This document shows, piece by piece, positions 26,985 to 34,392 of a DNA stretch of 40,657 nucleotides. The notes beneath the pieces are model-generated. The model was given only the letters and a program-made list of their open reading frames with translations, was not told the origin of the DNA and made no database searches. This DNA is from Collinsella aerofaciens (lineage in GTDB: Bacteria > Actinomycetota > Coriobacteriia > Coriobacteriales > Coriobacteriaceae), in the NCBI RefSeq assembly GCF_028206795.1, contig NZ_JAQLFJ010000015.1, positions 1-40,657 of the forward strand, written 5' to 3'. The position numbers and the translations under genes were made by a program. Each line of letters starts with the position of its first letter. Within the stretch, counting starts at the first letter, position 1.

Positions 26985-28127
26985 TTAGGAACGCTGCTGC
27001 GGCTTCCAGGAACCCACATTGGCGTCGTACTGGTTCAGCGCGCTGTTGCCGCCCTGCGCGATGGGCGCCAGGATCTCGCTTTGGTGGGAACTCATCGACT
27101 CGCCATCGGGAATGGCCAGCGAGATATCCCAGCTCTGGCAGATCACGTCGACGCGCTCATACATCCACTCGGCAAGCTGCTTTAAGTGGGCGATGTCATC
27201 CGCATAGACCGTATCGTCCTGTACTTTCAGGTTGTTAAGCTCATCTTGCGTCTTTTTTATCTGGTCACGCAGGGCGTAGGCACTCTGCGACAGCTCCTGA
27301 CGAGTGGACAGCGGCGTTCGGAGATAGCCGTTGTTAAAGGAATCGATGACCTCGCCGATCTGATCCTCGTCAGCATAGGACACGATGGTCTGATACAGAC
27401 CGTCGAGCCTGGTATAGAGCTGATCATCGGTGAGCACGGTTTCTTCCTGGACCACCTCGGCAGAATCGTCCTGCTTGGTATCGTCCTCAGTGGCCTCGCC
27501 CTTTTGACGCGTGGGGAAGGTCGTCTGCGCGGCCTGGCCAAACTGGTCGTAGAAGCCAGGCATGACACCCATAGGATCGGCCGTCACGAACCAATAGGCA
27601 CCGCCGCAAACGACGGCAAGGACCGCGATGATAATGAGCGGCTTGGGGATATGACGCTTGTGCTTGTGATAGGCGTCCTCGTCGGGATGCACCTTGCGCT
27701 TGGGTTTTTGAGCATCGTCATGCAGGGAAACGGGCGTGGGAATATCGACCTTGGGGATACCGAAATCCTTATCGAAAGCCGGCAGCACGCAGGTCTCATT
27801 GGGGTCGGCGGCGTCCGAAAGCACCGCAGCGGCAGAGGCCGGCGCATGCGGCACCTCGGTATCGATCTGCTCTTGCGTTAGGCGCGGAAAGCCCGCCGTG
27901 CGGCCCGCTGCCAGGTCGGATGCGGCCGCGTCCTCGGAGAGGATACCCGGAGCGGGGCGTCCGCATTTGGGGCACGTGCGATCATGCGGAGAAAGACGGG
28001 CACCGCAGCCCTCACAGAACACGAACTCGGTGTGCTCCGGACCATCGCCCGGACCCACATAGGCGTTGCAGTAGGGACAGAACGAGGCGCCGTCCTCGAT
28101 AGTCTTAAGGCAATGCGGGCAGATCAC
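26985..28127 (-). CDS. Zinc-ribbon membrane protein
   Basis: Function not recognised. The 380-aa protein begins with two zinc ribbons made of four CxxC pairs (Cys3/6, 17/20, 38/41, 52/55), followed by a low-complexity linker, a basic His/Lys-rich stretch, one membrane helix (about 164-181, LIIIAVLAVVCGGAYWFV) and about 200 mostly helical residues expected outside the membrane. I start at GTG, with AAAAGAGG five bases upstream and directly before the first CxxC; the longer TTG-started frame adds 10 residues without a ribosome site. The topology resembles the TPR protein two genes downstream. Confidence 0.8.
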   Translation of the reverse strand: MICPHCLKTIEDGASFCPYCNAYVGPGDGPEHTEFVFCEGCGARLSPHDRTCPKCGRPAPGILSEDAAASDLAAGRTAGFPRLTQEQIDTEVPHAPASAAAVLSDAADPNETCVLPAFDKDFGIPKVDIPTPVSLHDDAQKPKRKVHPDEDAYHKHKRHIPKPLIIIAVLAVVCGGAYWFVTADPMGVMPGFYDQFGQAAQTTFPTRQKGEATEDDTKQDDSAEVVQEETVLTDDQLYTRLDGLYQTIVSYADEDQIGEVIDSFNNGYLRTPLSTRQELSQSAYALRDQIKKTQDELNNLKVQDDTVYADDIAHLKQLAEWMYERVDVICQSWDISLAIPDGESMSSHQSEILAPIAQGGNSALNQYDANVGSWKPQQRS

Positions 28128-28172
28128 GGCATCCTCTTTTCGAAGCAATTCAAACAATCGAGGTTAGAGCAT

Positions 28173-28220
28173 AACATCGCCACGGCCCCACAGGAGCAAG
28201 GCACCAATTCAACATCGCCA
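28173..28220. repeat. Direct repeat AACATCGCCA, two copies
   Basis: Identical 10-mers begin at 28173 and 28211, 38 bp apart, in the gap between the P-type ATPase gene and the zinc-ribbon gene. A weak -10-like TATGCT on the minus strand abuts the first copy. It could be a paired operator or chance. Confidence 0.3.
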
Positions 28221-28230
28221 GGGCGCGTAG

Positions 28231-30948
28231 TTACTTCTTCTTTTTGCTTGGCATCGAGACTTTGATGCCTTGGGCGGACTTGGTCACGCGGGAGCGCTTG
28301 ACTCCGGTACCCTTCTTTTTCTTGGGCTGGGCCTGGGCCACGCCCTCGAGTGCGCGGGCCTCGGCCTCACGAACGGTGCGAGCTTCGCGGCGCTGCGCCA
28401 TGTCGGCGGCGACGCGCTTGGCAAAACGCTCGGCCGTCGAACCCGTCGAGCTCACCTTGCCGCCACCGCGACCCAAGCGGACGCGCACACCGCGGCCAAA
28501 ACCAGTTGCGGCATGACGACGACGCGGCTTGAGCGAATCCATCATCGTGGCGAGCTTAAAGAACACCGAGCAGGTGATGACCACGATGACAGCCAAGATA
28601 ACCATCTGGCCCATCGACAGGTTGGCAATAGACAGCAGCTTCGGGAATCCGATAACGCCCGTCAGGATGCCGGCAACTACAAACACAAAGAGCGCCACAC
28701 GTAAGGGCGTGAGGGGCTGCGAGATACGCCAGATCAGGCTGACACTCGCCGCGCACGACGTAAGTAGGCACATCGTAGACAGCGTGAGCTGGTTAAAGCC
28801 AAACACGCGCGCCACAAAGATATCGAGCGCCGCGGCCAAAATGACCGCAAGCGACGCCGGCAGTGTCCGCTTGAGCACGTTCGTCAGGAACGACCCCTTC
28901 ACGCGAGCATTGTTGGGCTCCAGGCCCAACACAAAGCCCGGCGCGCCAATGCAGAAGAAGTTGATGAGCGTCATCTGAATCGGCTCGAAAGGGTACGGCG
29001 GCAGTGCGATGCACAGCGCCGCCAGGCCCATCGAGAACAGCGTCTTGGTCAAGAACAGCGAAGCCGAACGCTGCAGGTTGTTGATGGAGCGACGGCCCTC
29101 GGCCACCACAGCAGGCATCGAGGCAAAGTCGTTGTCGACGAGCACGATCTCGGCCACGTTGCGCGCGGCATCGGAGCCGGCCGCCATGGCGACGGAGCAG
29201 TCGGCCTCCTTGAGCGCCAGCACGTCGTTGACGCCGTCGCCCGTCATGGCCACGGTGTGCTCGCGGCGCTTGAGTGCCTGCACGAGCTCGCGCTTCTGCT
29301 GCGGGGTCACACGACCAAAAACATGGTAGCGGTCCACTGCGGCATCGAGCTTGGCCGGCGTATCGAGCGTCGTGGCGTCCACATAAGCGTCCGCCCCCGG
29401 CACGCCCACCACGCGCGCGATCGACGACACCGTACGCGGGTCGTCGCCACTGATCACGTTAAGGGTCACGCCCTGCTCGTTAAAGTAGCCGATGGTCTCG
29501 GCCGCCGAGGTACGAATCTCGTCGCGGATGGTCACAAAGCCCACGGGCTCGGCCTCGCCCACCATATCGCCATCGGGCGTAAAGCCGTCCACGCGCGCCA
29601 CCACGAGCACGCGGCAGGTATCGGCAAGCTCGGCGACACGGTTCTCGACCTGGGCAAACGCACGATCAGAGAGCACAAACTGCGCCGCACCCATCACATA
29701 GGAGCCCTGCGCAAACGAGGCACCACTCCACTTTTTGGAGGACGAGAACGGAATGACCGACAGCGGCTCAGACACCTCGACCGGGCGATCGGCGTAATAG
29801 TTGAGCAGCGCCTGGCAGGTCTCGTTGGCATCGGCCGAGGTCGCACGCGCCACGTTAGCCAGCGCAAAATCGAGCACCGTGCTATCGACGGGAACGGCGG
29901 CGTCGCTCTCCCCCACACCCATACCCTCGACCGGTAGCGGATAGGTACCCTCGACCTCCATGCGACCCGACGTGATGGTGCCCGTCTTGTCCAGGCACAG
30001 CACGTCGACGCGAGCGAGCGTCTCGATGCAGTAAAGCTGCTGCGCCAGCACCTTGCGGCGGGCCAGGCGCACCGTGGCGATGGCGAGCACCGACGAGGTC
30101 AGCAGCACCAGGCCTTGCGGGATCATGCCCAGCAGGGCGCCCACCGTGGACAGCAGCGCCGACGAAGGCACATGACCAGCCAACAGCTCGGAGAAGCACC
30201 ACGAAAGCGCGCTATCGCCCGGGGTTCCCGCGGCATCCCACAGCTCGCTCACACTCGAGGCAAACAACGCCAAACCGAGCGGGATCATGATGATGCTCGC
30301 AAAGCGCACGATGGCGTTAAGCGCGTTCATGATCTCGGAATTGACCTTTTTGACGTACTTCGCCTCGTTATTAATTTTGGCCACGTAGTTGTCGGCGCCG
30401 ACATGGATCACGCGGGCGCGCAGCAAGCCCGAGTCGATAAAGCTGCCGCTCATGAGCTCGGAACCGGGCTGTTTCTTAATGAGGTCGCTCTCACCCGTCA
30501 GCAGGCTCTCGTTCACGAGCGCCTCGCCCGAAACCACCACGGCGTCAGCGGGAATCTGGTCGCCGCGCCCCAGGCGGATGATATCGTCGAGCACGATCTG
30601 GTCCAGGTCGAGCTCCACCTCGGCGCCGTCGCGCACCGCAATGGCCTTCTTGGAGGTCAGCAGCGTGAGCTTATCGACCATCTTCTTGGAACGCATGGAC
30701 TGGATGACGCCAATAGCAGTATTGAGGAACACTACGAACAGGAACGTCAGATTCTTAAACGAACCGGTCAAAATGACTAGGAACGCCAAAATCACGTTGA
30801 TCAAATTGAACAGCGTGCAGAGGTTCTCGATGATGAGCTCTTTGACCGACTTGGTCTTGAGCTCCATGTTGCGGTTGATCTTACCGGCGGCGATGCGCTC
30901 CTCGACCTCGGCGGTCGAGAGTCCGCGCTCGATATCCGTTGCTGCCAT
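28231..30948 (-). CDS. Cation-transporting P-type ATPase (CtpE-like)
   Basis: Pumps a cation across the membrane using ATP; the closest resemblance I recognise is the CtpE/calcium-type group, so Ca2+ is the best guess. The 905-aa protein has the actuator loop TGES (151-154), phosphorylation site DKTGT (Asp320) and hinge TGDGVNDV (569-576), with hydrophobic helices before and after. In the ion-binding helix the usual PEGL reads PQGL (Gln278). The last 90 residues are an Arg/Lys-rich cytoplasmic tail ending KKKK, not typical of the family. Start is uncertain: ATG 30948 has a weak GGGA, and an in-frame GTG at 30963 follows TATACC so closely that it could be leaderless. Confidence 0.85.
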   Translation of the reverse strand: MAATDIERGLSTAEVEERIAAGKINRNMELKTKSVKELIIENLCTLFNLINVILAFLVILTGSFKNLTFLFVVFLNTAIGVIQSMRSKKMVDKLTLLTSKKAIAVRDGAEVELDLDQIVLDDIIRLGRGDQIPADAVVVSGEALVNESLLTGESDLIKKQPGSELMSGSFIDSGLLRARVIHVGADNYVAKINNEAKYVKKVNSEIMNALNAIVRFASIIMIPLGLALFASSVSELWDAAGTPGDSALSWCFSELLAGHVPSSALLSTVGALLGMIPQGLVLLTSSVLAIATVRLARRKVLAQQLYCIETLARVDVLCLDKTGTITSGRMEVEGTYPLPVEGMGVGESDAAVPVDSTVLDFALANVARATSADANETCQALLNYYADRPVEVSEPLSVIPFSSSKKWSGASFAQGSYVMGAAQFVLSDRAFAQVENRVAELADTCRVLVVARVDGFTPDGDMVGEAEPVGFVTIRDEIRTSAAETIGYFNEQGVTLNVISGDDPRTVSSIARVVGVPGADAYVDATTLDTPAKLDAAVDRYHVFGRVTPQQKRELVQALKRREHTVAMTGDGVNDVLALKEADCSVAMAAGSDAARNVAEIVLVDNDFASMPAVVAEGRRSINNLQRSASLFLTKTLFSMGLAALCIALPPYPFEPIQMTLINFFCIGAPGFVLGLEPNNARVKGSFLTNVLKRTLPASLAVILAAALDIFVARVFGFNQLTLSTMCLLTSCAASVSLIWRISQPLTPLRVALFVFVVAGILTGVIGFPKLLSIANLSMGQMVILAVIVVITCSVFFKLATMMDSLKPRRRHAATGFGRGVRVRLGRGGGKVSSTGSTAERFAKRVAADMAQRREARTVREAEARALEGVAQAQPKKKKGTGVKRSRVTKSAQGIKVSMPSKKKK

Positions 30949-30984
30949 ACCACGTCCCATCACGTCGCGTCGGTATAAGAAAAA

Positions 30985-31012
30985 CCGCCCGGACCATGCG
31001 AGGTTCGGACGG
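30985..31012 (-). terminator. Intrinsic terminator after tRNA-Arg
   Basis: Minus strand: CCGTCCG/CGGGCGG plus an inner ACC/GGT around one A-C mismatch, loop of six, then TTTTTCTT. Located 12 bp past the tRNA 3' end and immediately before the P-type ATPase gene. Confidence 0.85.
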
Positions 31013-31024
31013 TCTCACGTTCGA

Positions 31025-31101
31025 TGGTGCCCCATGTTGGATTCGAACCAACGGCCTTCTGCTCCGGAGGCAGACGCTCTAATCCCCTGAGCTAATAGGG
31101 C
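31025..31101 (-). tRNA. tRNA-Arg (anticodon CCG)
   Basis: 77 nt including an encoded CCA. Acceptor GCCCTAT pairs with ATGGGGC; the D arm starts GCTC; the anticodon stem is TCTGC/GCAGA with loop CTCCGGA, giving anticodon CCG for codon CGG; the T arm is GTTGG-TTCGAAT-CCAAC. All arms pair. It has a consensus promoter and its own terminator, so it is a single-gene unit. Confidence 0.97.
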
Positions 31102-31112
31102 CAACGTTTGGC

Positions 31113-31142
31113 ATTATACCCAAGTGCACCACGGGCTATCAA
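31113..31142 (-). promoter_or_regulatory. tRNA-Arg promoter
   Basis: Minus strand: -35 TTGATA (31137-31142), 18-bp spacer, perfect -10 TATAAT (31113-31118). It is the best consensus promoter seen in the window; the start would lie about five bases before the mature tRNA. Confidence 0.85.
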
Positions 31143-31218
31143 AATAAAAGAAAAAGCTTTGCAATTCCGGGGAAGACGCGGCGCAACGGCTCACTTTAGA
31201 AGGCAAAAGCGAATCAGA

Positions 31219-31227
31219 TAGTATAAA
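31219..31227 (+). promoter_or_regulatory. -10 region of the aromatic operon
   Basis: TAGTATAAA offers overlapping -10 candidates, TAGTAT and TATAAA. A weak -35-like TTTAGA (31195-31200) lies 18 bp before TAGTAT. Either -10 predicts a transcription start at about 31231-31235, on an ATG. Confidence 0.45.
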
Positions 31228-31232
31228 CTCTC

Positions 31233-31295
31233 ATGCACCATATATACACGGCTCGCGATGCGGGCCGTTTTTGCAAGGGTTATCCATCGAGGTGA
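31233..31295 (+). CDS. Possible leader peptide of the aro operon
   Basis: A 20-codon ORF starts on the predicted transcription start and would be leaderless. It has Tyr at codon 5, directly before the 5' arm of a terminator hairpin, Phe at codon 13 on the T-run and Tyr at codon 17. Its TGA stop overlaps the aroF ribosome binding site (gaggTGAgagg). Position, aromatic codons and hairpin suggest ribosome-mediated attenuation, but the ORF is short, has no Shine-Dalgarno site, and spans the terminator rather than ending before it. Confidence 0.35.
   Translation: MHHIYTARDAGRFCKGYPSR
31248..31272 (+). terminator. Terminator hairpin in the aroF leader (attenuator candidate)
   Basis: ACGGCTCGC-gat-GCGGGCCGT forms a 9-bp stem with one G-U pair on the plus strand, followed by TTTT (five T in a row with the stem's last base). 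It lies between the predicted transcription start and aroF, 33 bp before the aroF ATG, so it must be bypassed for the operon to be expressed. Confidence 0.7.
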
Positions 31296-31305
31296 GAGGC
31301 ACACC

Positions 31306-32331
31306 ATGATTGCAATTTTAAAGCAGAGCGCCAGCGACGAGGCCGTCAGCCATATCGTCAGCTGGATTGAGAAAAAGGGCCTGAAGACCGACGTCTCGCG
31401 CGGCGAGAACGAGACGATCATCGGCCTGGTGGGCGATACGACCAAGATCGACCCATTCCTGCTCGAGTCCATGGACGTCGTCGAGCGCGTGCAGCGCGTC
31501 TCCGAGCCGTTCAAGCGCGCCAACCGCAAGTTCCACCCCGAGGACTCCGTCATCGACTGCGGCCACGGCGTCAAGATCGGCGGCGACCAGTTCCAGGTCA
31601 TCGCCGGCCCGTGCTCCGTCGAGGGCGAGAACCTCATCCGCATCGCCCGCCGCGTGAAGGCAGCCGGCGCCACGATGCTGCGCGGCGGCGCCTACAAGCC
31701 CCGCACTTCCCCGTACGCCTACCAGGGCATGGGCCCCGCCGGTCTGGACCTGCTGTGCGAGGCATCCGCCGAGCTCGACATGCCGATCGTCACCGAGATC
31801 ATGGACCCGCGCGACGTGCAGGTCTTCCTCGACAAGAAGATTGACGTCATGCAGATTGGCGCTCGCAACGCCCAGAATTTCCCCCTGCTCAAGGAGGTCG
31901 GCAAGACGCAGACCCCGGTTCTGCTCAAGCGCGGCATGTCCGGCACCGTCGACGAGCTGCTCATGGCCGCCGAGTACATCATGAGCGAGGGCAACGACAA
32001 CGTCATCCTGTGCGAGCGCGGCATCCGCACCTTCGAGACCCGCACCCGCAACACATTCGACCTCAACGCCGTGCCGGTGCTGCACCACCTGTCGCACCTG
32101 CCCGTCGTCGCCGACCCCAGCCACGCCACCGGCTACACCCGCTACGTTGAGCCCATGGCGCTCGCGGCGACCGCCTGCGGCGCCAACGGCCTGGAGATCG
32201 AGGTCCACGACGACCCGAGCCACGCTTGGTCCGACGGCGCCCAGGCCCTCACGCCCGACCAGTTCGACGACACCATGCGCCGCATCCGCGCCATCCGCGA
32301 GGTCGTCTGCCAAGAACCCGTTCAGGAGTAG
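31306..32331 (+). CDS. aroF: 3-deoxy-7-phosphoheptulonate synthase
   Basis: First step of the shikimate pathway: condenses PEP and erythrose 4-phosphate to DAHP. The 341-aa protein is the beta-type enzyme with an N-terminal ferredoxin-like regulatory domain (about 1-70, MIAILKQSASDEAVSHIV), as in Thermotoga-type enzymes where it mediates aromatic amino acid feedback. The barrel has GPCSVE (101-106) and KPRTSPY (131-137), with metal/substrate residues later at HLPVVADPSHATG. The ATG has GAGAGG seven bases before it; an upstream in-frame ATG lies inside the terminator hairpin and is rejected. First gene of the operon. Confidence 0.95.
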   Translation: MIAILKQSASDEAVSHIVSWIEKKGLKTDVSRGENETIIGLVGDTTKIDPFLLESMDVVERVQRVSEPFKRANRKFHPEDSVIDCGHGVKIGGDQFQVIAGPCSVEGENLIRIARRVKAAGATMLRGGAYKPRTSPYAYQGMGPAGLDLLCEASAELDMPIVTEIMDPRDVQVFLDKKIDVMQIGARNAQNFPLLKEVGKTQTPVLLKRGMSGTVDELLMAAEYIMSEGNDNVILCERGIRTFETRTRNTFDLNAVPVLHHLSHLPVVADPSHATGYTRYVEPMALAATACGANGLEIEVHDDPSHAWSDGAQALTPDQFDDTMRRIRAIREVVCQEPVQE

Positions 32332-32334
32332 CCC

Positions 32335-33249
32335 ATGGGTACGGTGAGAAACGCACGCGTTAACCAGGGTGGCCCCAAGTGCGCCGGCATCGTGGGCCTG
32401 GGCCTCATCGGCGGCAGCTTTGCCCGCGGCTATGCGCAGGCGGGCGTTCGCGTGCTGGCCTGGGACCCCGACGATGACGTGATGACGGCCGCCAGCATGG
32501 GCACCGTTGCCGGCGAGCTCAACGACGAGACGCTCGGCGAGTGCGACATCATCGTCCTTGCCTGCTATCCCGAGGCCTGCATCGAGTGGCTCGAAGCGCA
32601 CGCTCAGGCACTCGCCGACGCCACCGACACCGAGGCCATCATGGGCCCCGTGGTGATCGACACCGTGGGCGTCAAGAACATCGTGTGCGAGCGCGCCTTT
32701 AAGCTTGCCCGCGAGCACGGTTTTTACTTTGTGGGCGCGCACCCCATGGCGGGCACGCAGTTCTCGGGCTACGCGCATTCCCGCTCCGACCTGTTCCAGG
32801 GCGCACCGCTCGTGCTTGTACCGCCCGCAGTGGACGACGCCCTTAAGCTGGAGCTTTTGGGCCAGGTGCGCGAGATGGTACGTCCCTTGGGCTTTGGCAA
32901 GTTCAGCGTAACGAGCGCCACCGAGCACGACCGCGTCATCGCCTTTACGAGCCAGCTCGCGCACGTCGTCTCCAACGCCTATGTTAAGAGCCCGACCGCT
33001 CAGGTCCACCACGGCTTTTCGGCCGGCAGCTACCGCGACCTCACCCGCGTGGCGCACCTCAACCCGCAAATGTGGTCAGAGCTCATGATCGATGACGCCG
33101 ATGCGCTCGCCTTCGAGATCGACCATCTGATCGAATCGCTCGGCGCATACAGCCGCGCCCTTAAGGACCGCGACCAGCGCTATCTGGAGAATCTCCTTGC
33201 CGAGGGCGACCGCATTAAGCGCGCACTCGACGACGAGGCCTCCCACTAG
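32335..33249 (+). CDS. tyrA: Prephenate dehydrogenase
   Basis: Oxidative decarboxylation of prephenate to 4-hydroxyphenylpyruvate, toward tyrosine. The 304-aa protein has the NAD(P)-binding GLGLIG (21-26), preceded by a 17-residue extension, and the family block FVGAHPMAGTQFSGYAHS, with the helical dimerisation half after it (SAGSYRDLTRVAHLNPQMW). No chorismate mutase or ACT domain is attached. It starts 3 bp after aroF, with AGGAG in the aroF stop region, indicating coupling. Confidence 0.93.
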   Translation: MGTVRNARVNQGGPKCAGIVGLGLIGGSFARGYAQAGVRVLAWDPDDDVMTAASMGTVAGELNDETLGECDIIVLACYPEACIEWLEAHAQALADATDTEAIMGPVVIDTVGVKNIVCERAFKLAREHGFYFVGAHPMAGTQFSGYAHSRSDLFQGAPLVLVPPAVDDALKLELLGQVREMVRPLGFGKFSVTSATEHDRVIAFTSQLAHVVSNAYVKSPTAQVHHGFSAGSYRDLTRVAHLNPQMWSELMIDDADALAFEIDHLIESLGAYSRALKDRDQRYLENLLAEGDRIKRALDDEASH

Positions 33250-33285
33250 ACCACCTATCACGCCAGGTCGAAAGGACCGAAGCTT

Positions 33286-34392
33286 ATGGCGATTACCATC
33301 GATATCGACACCGCACGCCCCTACCAGGTGCATGTTGGCACGTTTTTGCTGGAGCAGGCGGGGCCGCTCGTGCGCGCCACTGCCGGCGGCACCAAGGCCG
33401 TCATCGTGACGGACACCAACGTGGGCCCGCTCTACCAGATGCCCGTTAAGCAGAGCCTGGAGGCGTCAGGCTACGAGGTGAGCATCTGCACCTTCGAAGC
33501 CGGCGAGGCACACAAGCGCGCCGAGACCTACATCAGCATCCTGGAGTTTGTAGCCGAGCATGAGCTTTCGCGCTCCGATGTGATCGTGGCACTCGGCGGC
33601 GGCGTCGTGGGCGACGTGGCGGGCTTTGTGGCCGCCACCTACATGCGCGGCTGCAAGTTTGTGCAGATCCCCACGAGTCTGCTCGCCATGGTAGATTCGT
33701 CGGTGGGCGGCAAGACCGCCATCGACCTAGCCGCCGGCAAGAACCTGGCTGGCGCCTTTTGGCAGCCGAATGTGGTTATCGCCGACGTGGGGTGCCTGGC
33801 CACCCTTACGCCCGAGCAGTTCGCCGACGGCTGCGGCGAGGTCGTCAAGCACGCCGTGATCGCCGACCCAGAGCTCTTCGCCGAGCTAGAGAAGACCCCG
33901 CTCACGCTTGAGCTGCTGAACCGCGACGTGGCCCGTGTGGCGCTCATCATCGCCCGCAATATCGACATCAAGCGCGCCGTGGTCGTCGCCGACGAGTGCG
34001 AAACCAACCAGCGCAAGCTCCTCAACTTTGGACACAGCGCCGGACACGCCGTCGAGGCCTGCGAGCACTTTGAGCTGGGACACGGCAACTGCGTGTCGAT
34101 CGGCATGGGTATCATCACGCGCGCCGCGGCCCTGCACGGCGTCTGCGATACTGCGCTGCCCGGTCGTATTGAGGAGCTCTGCGCCCGCCATGGCCTCAAG
34201 ACCCGCTGCGACCTAGATGCCGATGCCGTCTTTGCCGAGGCGCTCCACGACAAGAAGCGCGCGGGCGACACCATCGATCTAGTGATTCCGCACGGCATTG
34301 GCCGCTGCAGCATCGACCGCACGCCGCTTTCCACTTTCCACGAACTCATTGCCGAGGGCCTCGGCCAGAAGGGAGACGCATCCGCATGCTAG
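33286..34392 (+). CDS. aroB: 3-dehydroquinate synthase
   Basis: Second shikimate step: cyclises DAHP to 3-dehydroquinate using NAD and a divalent metal. The 368-aa protein has the NAD-binding GGGVVGDVAGFVAATYMRG and PTSLLAMVDSSVGGKTAIDL, then metal-ligand histidines in LLNFGHSAGHAVEA and downstream. AAAGGA precedes the ATG. Its end overlaps aroA by 7 bp. Confidence 0.96.
   Translation: MAITIDIDTARPYQVHVGTFLLEQAGPLVRATAGGTKAVIVTDTNVGPLYQMPVKQSLEASGYEVSICTFEAGEAHKRAETYISILEFVAEHELSRSDVIVALGGGVVGDVAGFVAATYMRGCKFVQIPTSLLAMVDSSVGGKTAIDLAAGKNLAGAFWQPNVVIADVGCLATLTPEQFADGCGEVVKHAVIADPELFAELEKTPLTLELLNRDVARVALIIARNIDIKRAVVVADECETNQRKLLNFGHSAGHAVEACEHFELGHGNCVSIGMGIITRAAALHGVCDTALPGRIEELCARHGLKTRCDLDADAVFAEALHDKKRAGDTIDLVIPHGIGRCSIDRTPLSTFHELIAEGLGQKGDASAC

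Noticed and set aside
31258..31305. Longer aroF starting at the ATG at 31258
   Set aside because: That ATG lies inside the terminator hairpin and lacks a ribosome site; the conserved N terminus starts at 31306 after GAGAGG.
31318..33069. Open frame of about 580 codons antisense to aroF-tyrA
   Set aside because: Spans two genuine genes on the other strand, and its composition is dominated by Ala, Val, Gly, Asp and His as expected of complement translation.
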